Below, in pieces: positions 5,866 to 9,533 of a DNA stretch of 9,533 bases. This DNA is from Thermoleophilia bacterium (GTDB lineage: Bacteria > Actinomycetota > Thermoleophilia > Gaiellales > Gaiellaceae). The stretch's first letter is position 1. Every line of letters starts with the position of its first letter. A program made the position numbers and the translations under genes. The stretch covers positions 1 through 9,533 of the forward strand of contig JAICLM010000070.1 in assembly GCA_025927435.1 (NCBI GenBank), given 5' to 3'. The notes under the pieces are model-generated. The model worked only from the letters and a program-made list of their open reading frames with translations, made no database searches and was not told the origin of the DNA.

Positions 5866-6405
5866 TTGTACGACGTCGGCGACAAGGTGGTCTATCCCCA
5901 CCACGGGGCGGGGACGGTCGTCAAGAAGGAGAAGCGCGAGGTCCTCGGGGAGCAGCGCGAGTACCTGACGATCAAGATCCTGCACAACGACATGACGGTG
6001 CAGGTCCCGTCCGAAAATGCCGAGAAAGTCGGTCTCCGGCGCGTCATCGGCGAGAAGGAGGTCGGCGTCGTCCTCAAGGCGCTGACGGGCGTCTCGACCG
6101 AGATGCCGAAGAACTGGAACCGGCGCTTCAAGCACAACCGCGACAAGATGAAGACCGGCGACATCCTCGAGCTTGCCGAGGTCGTCAGGAACCTGGCGCT
6201 CCGCGACCGGGAGAAGGGCCTCTCGACCGGCGAGAAGCAGATGTTCGTGAAGGCGAAGAAGATCCTCGCGTCCGAGCTGATGTATGCGAAGGACATGGAC
6301 GAGGAGACTTGCGCCGAGTGGCTCGAGGAGGTCCTCGCCTCCGACAGCCCGCCCAAGAAGAAGCCTGCGGCCAAGAAGAAGGCCACGGCCGCCGCGACGG
6401 CCTAA
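5866..6405 (+). CDS. carD: CarD-family transcriptional regulator
   Basis: Essential-type global transcription factor that binds the RNA polymerase beta subunit and stabilises the open promoter complex, notably at rRNA and housekeeping promoters. The product is 179 residues from a TTG start. The N-terminal RNAP-interacting (CdnL/TRCF-like Tudor) domain spans about residues 1-55 and includes VGDKVVYPHHGAGTV. The helical DNA-binding domain carries NWNRRF with Trp84, the residue that wedges into the minor groove at the upstream edge of the bubble in studied CarD proteins. The conserved REKGLSTGEKQM segment follows. Residues 162-179 form a Lys/Ala/Pro-rich tail (PPKKKPAAKKK then ATAAATA), which I do not recall in mycobacterial CarD and which looks like an added non-specific nucleic-acid-binding tail. 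The gene has its own promoter and a structured leader; ispD starts 19 bases after its stop. In Bacillus the corresponding position between disA and ispD holds yacL. Confidence 0.96.
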   Translation: MYDVGDKVVYPHHGAGTVVKKEKREVLGEQREYLTIKILHNDMTVQVPSENAEKVGLRRVIGEKEVGVVLKALTGVSTEMPKNWNRRFKHNRDKMKTGDILELAEVVRNLALRDREKGLSTGEKQMFVKAKKILASELMYAKDMDEETCAEWLEEVLASDSPPKKKPAAKKKATAAATA

Positions 6406-6409
6406 GCGG

Positions 6410-6424
6410 GCCCGGCCTCCGGGC
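6410..6424 (+). promoter_or_regulatory. Hairpin abutting the ispD start codon
   Basis: GCCCGG (6410-6415) pairs perfectly with CCGGGC (6419-6424) around a CCT loop, ending one base before the ATG of ispD. The gap has no Shine-Dalgarno sequence and no T-run follows the stem, so it is not a standard terminator. It may limit independent initiation on ispD, making translation depend on carD, or may be chance in GC-rich DNA. Confidence 0.35.
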
Positions 6425-7090
6425 ATGTCCGTCTGGGCCATCCTCGTCGCCGCGGGGCGCGGGGAACGGCTCGGGCTGGACCGGCCGAAGGCGTTCGCGA
6501 ACCTTGGGGACGAGCCGCTGCTCGCGGAACCGCTGCGCCGGCTCGAGGCGTGTCCCTGGGTGGACGGAATCGTCCTCGTCGCGCCTCCCGAGTGGGAGGA
6601 GCCTGCGATCCTCCTCGCCGAGGAGGAGGGCTGCGGCAAGGTGCACGCGTGCGTGGCGGGCGGCGAGACGAGAAGCGACTCCGTACGGGCGGGCCTCGCC
6701 GAGGTACCCGCCGACGCGCTCGTCGTCCTCGTGCACGACGCCGCGCGGCCGCTCGTCTCCGACGAGGTGGTCGAACGGGTGCTCGCGCCGCTGTCCGAGG
6801 GCTGGGACGGCGTGGTGCCGGGGCTCCCCGTCGGCGACACGCTGAAGCGTGTGGGCCCGGACGGCGGCGTGCAGGAGACGGTAGAGCGCGGGGGTCTCTG
6901 GGCGGTGCAGACGCCTCAGGCCTTCGCGGCGGACGCGTTGCGCCGGGCGCAGGCGAGCGGCGGCGAGACGACCGACTGCGCCGGCCTCGTCGAGGCGGCC
7001 GGCGGCCGCGTCAAGGTGGTCGACGGCGACCCGCGCCTGCTGAAGGTGACCTCCGAGGCCGATCTGGAGACGGTGGCGGGATGGCGCTGA
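6425..7090 (+). CDS. ispD: 2-C-methyl-D-erythritol 4-phosphate cytidylyltransferase IspD
   Basis: Catalyses the third step of the MEP isoprenoid pathway, MEP plus CTP to CDP-ME and pyrophosphate, in the cytosol. The product is 221 residues, normal for a stand-alone IspD. The N-terminal nucleotide-binding loop AAGRGERLG holds Arg15, with Lys22 in RPKAF; these correspond to Arg20 and Lys27 of the E. coli enzyme. HDAARP contains Asp105, equivalent to the Asp that binds the cytidine phosphate. Also visible are WAVQTPQAF and the C-terminal KVTSEADL with Lys207. The ATG at 6425 gives the expected short beta-strand lead (SVWAILVAAG). There is no Shine-Dalgarno sequence and a hairpin touches the start codon. 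The last ten bases overlap the HAD gene, whose ATG lies at 7081. Confidence 0.97.
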   Translation: MSVWAILVAAGRGERLGLDRPKAFANLGDEPLLAEPLRRLEACPWVDGIVLVAPPEWEEPAILLAEEEGCGKVHACVAGGETRSDSVRAGLAEVPADALVVLVHDAARPLVSDEVVERVLAPLSEGWDGVVPGLPVGDTLKRVGPDGGVQETVERGGLWAVQTPQAFAADALRRAQASGGETTDCAGLVEAAGGRVKVVDGDPRLLKVTSEADLETVAGWR

Positions 7091-7572
7091 GCGTCGTGGT
7101 CTTCGACGTCGGTGAGACGCTCGTCGAGGAGACCGCCACGTACGAGCGGTGGGAGGCAGAAGGGGTCACCGCTCCGCCCGCCTTCGAGGACCGGGATCTC
7201 CACGCCGACGCGCTCCCCTGTTTCGCAGCTCTGTGCGCCCGCGGTCTTCGCCTCGGCGCTGCGGGCAACATGCGCGCCGTGCACGAGGAATTCCTGCGGA
7301 CACACGTGGACTTCGTCGGCTCGTCGGAGCGGTGGGGGGTCGAGAAGCCGGCAGCGGGGTTCTTCGAGCGCATCGTCGAGGAGGCGGGAGCGCCGGCCGG
7401 CGCGATCCTCTACGTCGGCGACCGGGTGGACAACGACGTCGTCCCTGCGCTCGCGGCGGGCCTGCGCGCGGTGCGCGTCCGCCGTGGCGCCCACGCAGAG
7501 GTCGAGTCGCCGGCGGGCACGGTCACGATCGACTCCCTCGCCGAGTTGCCGGAGGCGCTCGAGCGTGTCTGA
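7081..7572 (+). CDS. HAD-like hydrolase with reduced cap, inserted between ispD and ispF
   Basis: Haloacid-dehalogenase superfamily protein of 163 residues, shorter than the usual 200-230. Motif I is FDVGETL with the nucleophile Asp9; position 11 is Gly where phosphatases have the second, acid/base Asp. Motif II is GAAGN at 59-63, motif III Lys89 in GVEKPAAGFF, and motif IV GDRVDND at 113-119. The combination FDVGETL, AGN, EKP and GDR(V/L)DND matches an actinobacterial HAD group I recall only as uncharacterised. Here only about 48 residues separate motifs I and II, so the cap domain is nearly gone and the active site would be open. The ATG overlaps the ispD stop by ten bases, and its TGA overlaps the GTG of ispF by eight, so it is translationally embedded in the MEP pair. 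Substrate unknown; a link to isoprenoid or nucleotide phosphate metabolism is only positional inference. Confidence 0.85.
   Translation: MALSVVVFDVGETLVEETATYERWEAEGVTAPPAFEDRDLHADALPCFAALCARGLRLGAAGNMRAVHEEFLRTHVDFVGSSERWGVEKPAAGFFERIVEEAGAPAGAILYVGDRVDNDVVPALAAGLRAVRVRRGAHAEVESPAGTVTIDSLAELPEALERV
7551..7555 (+). promoter_or_regulatory. Shine-Dalgarno of ispF, supports the GTG start
   Basis: GGAGG lies nine bases before the GTG at 7565, inside the end of the HAD gene. No ATG lies in a usable position, and the protein from this GTG begins SEYRVGTGFDAH, the standard IspF N-terminus. Confidence 0.7.
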
Positions 7573-8044
7573 GTACCGGGTCGGCACCGGTTTCGACGCG
7601 CACGCCCTCGAGGAGGGCAGGCGGCTCGTGCTCGGCGGTGTTTGGATCGACCACCCGCGCGGGCTTGCGGGCCATTCCGACGGTGACGTCCTCGCCCACG
7701 CGCTCACCGACGCTGTGCTGGGAGCCGCCGGGCTGGAGGACATCGGCGCGCTCTTCCCGTCAGGCGACCCCGAGCTCGCGGGCGCGGACTCGCTCCAGCT
7801 GCTGACGCAGGCCTGGGAGCAGGTACGGGCGAGCGGCTGGCAGCTCGCGAACGCGGACGTCGTCCTGGTGGGCGAGGAGCCGCGTCTCGCGCCGCACCGG
7901 GACGAGATGCGGCGCCGGCTGGCGGGGGCGCTCGGCGTCGATCCGGAGCTGGTCGCCGTCCGGGCCACCACGACCGACGGCCTCGGCTTTGCCGGCCGCG
8001 GCGAAGGCCTCGCTGCACAGGCCGTGGCCCTCCTCGTCCGATGA
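7565..8044 (+). CDS. ispF: 2-C-methyl-D-erythritol 2,4-cyclodiphosphate synthase IspF
   Basis: Forms ME-cPP from CDP-ME 2-phosphate with loss of CMP, the fifth step of the MEP pathway. The product is 159 residues, typical of the homotrimeric enzyme. Metal ligands are visible: Asp11 and His13 in GTGFDAHAL, and His45 in the GHSDGDVLAHALTDAVLGA segment, whose His37 begins the conserved loop. DIGALFP and the C-terminal ATTTDGLGFAGRGEGLAAQA complete the family signatures. It starts with GTG, overlaps the HAD gene by eight bases, and its TGA overlaps the next ATG in an ATGA, indicating coupled translation. IspD and IspF are separate here, unlike the fused IspDF of some proteobacteria. ispE, which catalyses the intervening step, is not in the window, so it must lie elsewhere. 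Confidence 0.98.
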   Translation: MSEYRVGTGFDAHALEEGRRLVLGGVWIDHPRGLAGHSDGDVLAHALTDAVLGAAGLEDIGALFPSGDPELAGADSLQLLTQAWEQVRASGWQLANADVVLVGEEPRLAPHRDEMRRRLAGALGVDPELVAVRATTTDGLGFAGRGEGLAAQAVALLVR

Positions 8045-8754
8045 AGCTCGCGCTCGTCACCCACGCCGAGCACCCGAAACTCCGCGGGACGTTCCCGGAC
8101 ATCTGGCCCGCCTTCATGGCGCACGACCCAGTCGTGCAGTCCTTCTGGCCGCAGCTCTACGACCAGTACCCCGACTTCCAGCTCTGGGCAGTCGATCGCG
8201 AGGCCGGCCGCCGCGCCACCGTCGGCTACGCGTGCAGCGTCCCGGTCGAGTGGAACGGGAGCCCGTCGCCGCGCGGCATCGACTGGGCGCTGACCGACGG
8301 CGTCGAAGGGACGCCCACGACGCTGTGCGCGATCGTGGCGGGAGTCGTCCCGGAGTACCGCGGTTTCGGCATCGCCGAGGCGATCCTCCGGCGGCTCGCG
8401 GCGGTCGGCGCAGGCCATGGGCTCGATGCGCTCGTGGCGCCGGTGCGTCCGACGTGGAAGGATCGCTACCCCCTCGTCGCGATCGACCGCTACGCGGGCT
8501 GGCGGCGCGGCGACGGCCTCCCGTATGACCCGTGGCTACGCACGCATGAGCGGCTCGGCGGCGAGCTCATCGCGATGGCGCCGCGCTCGATGACCATCTC
8601 GGGGGCCCGCGCGGAGTGGGAGGAGTGGACCGGGATGGTCTTCCCCGAGGACGGCAACTACGTCGTGCCCGGGGCCCTCGTCCCGGTGCACTTCAAGAAC
8701 GGCCGCGGTGTCTACGTCGAGCCCAACATCTGGGTTCGACACTCGTTCGACTAG
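8041..8754 (+). CDS. GNAT-like acetyltransferase family protein, function unknown
   Basis: The product is 237 residues. The central part carries the acetyl-CoA pyrophosphate loop of the GNAT fold: VVPEYRGFGIAEAILRRL, with R-G-F-G-I-A at 107-112 matching R/Q-x-x-G-x-G/A. The N-terminal segment (to about residue 95) has the strand-rich layout expected before motif A. The C-terminal hundred residues are not typical of a minimal GNAT. They run through PYDPWLRTHERLGGE, a Trp-rich EWEEWTGM, and end in a GVYVEPNIWVRH strand, which may be a substrate-binding extension. I recall similar uncharacterised proteins in Actinobacteria, but no function. It starts in the ATGA overlap with ispF and has no Shine-Dalgarno sequence, so it is probably translated by reinitiation. 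Its stop overlaps that of the convergent membrane protein in a shared CTAG. Acetyl transfer is inferred from the loop alone. Confidence 0.75.
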   Translation: MKLALVTHAEHPKLRGTFPDIWPAFMAHDPVVQSFWPQLYDQYPDFQLWAVDREAGRRATVGYACSVPVEWNGSPSPRGIDWALTDGVEGTPTTLCAIVAGVVPEYRGFGIAEAILRRLAAVGAGHGLDALVAPVRPTWKDRYPLVAIDRYAGWRRGDGLPYDPWLRTHERLGGELIAMAPRSMTISGARAEWEEWTGMVFPEDGNYVVPGALVPVHFKNGRGVYVEPNIWVRHSFD

Positions 8755-9158
8755 CGGCGCTTCTGCTGCTTCTCGAGCCGCCGGCGCATCTGGCGGTTCA
8801 TCGCCTCGGGCTCGATCCCGCCCTGCTGCTCCTGCATCTCGAGCAGCGCCGCGCGCTCCTCCCGCGTGAGGCGCGACATCGCCTTCTGTGCCTGCTGGGG
8901 ATCGTGGAGCTGCTTGGAGTGCGGCTCGAGCTTCCGCATCGCGCTCGCGAGCTCCGGGTTGGTGCGCTCGATCGCCGCCTTCGACGCTTTCTCCATCTGC
9001 CGCTTGAGGAAAGGCACCCTGGCCATCAGCCCGAACAGCGGCTTCAGGTAGCGGCCGCCCTGGATGCGCCCGAGCAGTGCGAGGATGCCGAGCAGCACGG
9101 CCAGCCCGAGCACGATCCAGAGCGGGATCAGCAGGATGGGGATGTCCGTGGCAAGCAT
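8751..9158 (-). CDS. Small single-pass membrane protein, unknown function
   Basis: The product is 135 residues. Residues about 5-30 are a strongly hydrophobic segment (DIPILLIPLWIVLGLAVLLG and on), a single N-terminal membrane anchor or uncleaved signal. The remaining hundred residues are soluble, charged and predicted helical, rich in Lys, Arg, Glu and Gln. They include ERTNPELASAMRKL and SRLTREERAALLEMQEQ, and end in a very basic tail (MRRRLEKQQKRR). The basic tail and the positive residues right after the membrane segment suggest a cytoplasmic C-terminus. It follows mutY by 18 bases on the same strand and is probably cotranscribed with it, although a -10-like TACCAT seven bases before the ATG could allow a leaderless transcript. 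No Shine-Dalgarno sequence is visible. I do not recognise a named family. Confidence 0.75.
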   Translation of the reverse strand: MLATDIPILLIPLWIVLGLAVLLGILALLGRIQGGRYLKPLFGLMARVPFLKRQMEKASKAAIERTNPELASAMRKLEPHSKQLHDPQQAQKAMSRLTREERAALLEMQEQQGGIEPEAMNRQMRRRLEKQQKRR

Positions 9159-9176
9159 CGGGCGGATGGTACCCCG

Positions 9177-9533
9177 CTAACCGGGGAGGGACACGGCCTC
9201 TCCGTCGACCCGCACGAGCCCGTCGCGCGCGAGGGAGGCGACGGCCTCGGCGTCCCGCGGCTGCGAGCCGGCGACGACGGCGCGGAGCGCTGCCGCCCGC
9301 CGCTGTCGGAACGACCCCTCGAACGGCCCCTGGCGGCGGGCCGGCTCGAAGCGGCGGCCGCGCGACGGGCACGAGGCGGTCAGCGGGCAGGCGCCGCAGC
9401 GCGGGATGCGTGCGAGGCAGACCGTCTTGCCGAGGTCCATCAGCGCCTGTCCGGCGGCGGGGGAGAAGTCGTGGCCGGTCCGCTCCGAGACCCGGCGCAC
9501 GTTGACGTCGACTGGGAGCACCGGCCGCCCGAA
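9177..9533 (-). CDS. mutY: A/G-specific adenine glycosylase MutY, C-terminal part (5' end outside the window)
   Basis: Base-excision repair glycosylase that removes adenine mispaired with 8-oxoguanine. Only the last 118 residues are inside the window. The fragment opens with FGRPVLPVDVNVRRV, the helix-hairpin-helix/GPD region. Its Asp at fragment residue 9 is in the place of the catalytic Asp. QALMDLGKTVCLARIPRC follows, with an iron-sulphur loop of four cysteines spaced C-X6-C-X2-C-X5-C at fragment residues 39, 46, 49 and 55. After this comes FEGSFRQRRAAALRAVV and a short winged-helix-like end. The protein stops soon after, so it lacks the long MutT-like C-terminal domain of E. coli MutY, as in many actinobacterial forms. 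The four-cysteine loop is shared with endonuclease III; MutY is preferred because of the QALMDLG and EGSFRQ segments and the extended tail. The GTG at 9519-9521 is not the true start, because the conserved frame continues off the edge. Confidence 0.85.
   Translation of the reverse strand, partial: FGRPVLPVDVNVRRVSERTGHDFSPAAGQALMDLGKTVCLARIPRCGACPLTASCPSRGRRFEPARRQGPFEGSFRQRRAAALRAVVAGSQPRDAEAVASLARDGLVRVDGEAVSLPG

Noticed and set aside
6916..8418. A 500-codon open reading frame on the minus strand opposite ispD, the HAD gene, ispF and the GNAT gene
   Set aside because: Same cause: GC-driven absence of stops, with no recognisable motif and certain genes on the plus strand.
1..9533. tRNA or rRNA genes, CRISPR arrays, insertion sequences, attachment sites
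   Set aside because: No tRNA T-loop/acceptor pattern, no regularly spaced repeats, no transposase or integrase motifs, and no terminal inverted repeats were seen.

Overview
The window is a GC-rich chromosomal segment holding eight complete protein genes and one partial gene. It fits an actinobacterial-type genome. The protein sequences and the pairing of disA, radA and carD with MEP-pathway genes suggest a deep-branching lineage such as Thermoleophilia/Gaiellales, but that placement is inferred from general resemblance, not from a search.

Layout, left to right. (1) Bases 1-210 are a clpC leader with a strong Shine-Dalgarno sequence in front of a TTG start. (2) clpC (211-2763) encodes the Hsp100 unfoldase of the ClpCP protease. 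(3) A gene-free gap of about 490 bases (2764-3255) holds a GC hairpin just after clpC, a compact predicted RNA fold (2831-2945), a textbook intrinsic terminator (2973-3007), and further hairpins up to a possible leaderless promoter. (4) radA (3256-4611) and disA (4583-5749) overlap by 29 bases. (5) carD (5866-6405) has its own extended -10 promoter and a hairpin in its leader. (6) ispD, a HAD-like hydrolase, ispF and a GNAT-like protein (6425-8754) form a tightly packed run with 4-10 base overlaps after ispD. (7) On the minus strand, a partial mutY enters from the right edge and is followed by a small membrane protein. The stop codon of that gene shares a CTAG with the GNAT stop.

How the genes fit together. 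ClpC handles protein quality control, RadA branch migration in recombination, DisA DNA-integrity sensing and c-di-AMP synthesis, and CarD stabilisation of RNA polymerase open complexes. IspD and IspF catalyse two steps of isoprenoid precursor synthesis. The order clpC-radA-disA-x-ispD-ispF matches the Bacillus subtilis clpC region as I know it, with carD where Bacillus has yacL. It therefore looks like an old conserved housekeeping neighbourhood carrying local additions: the HAD protein, the GNAT protein and the intergenic RNA.

The best candidate for something undescribed is the predicted structured RNA between clpC and radA. It consists of two stacked helical domains, one of them a fully paired three-way junction, followed by a terminator. 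I do not recognise it as a known riboswitch or small RNA class.
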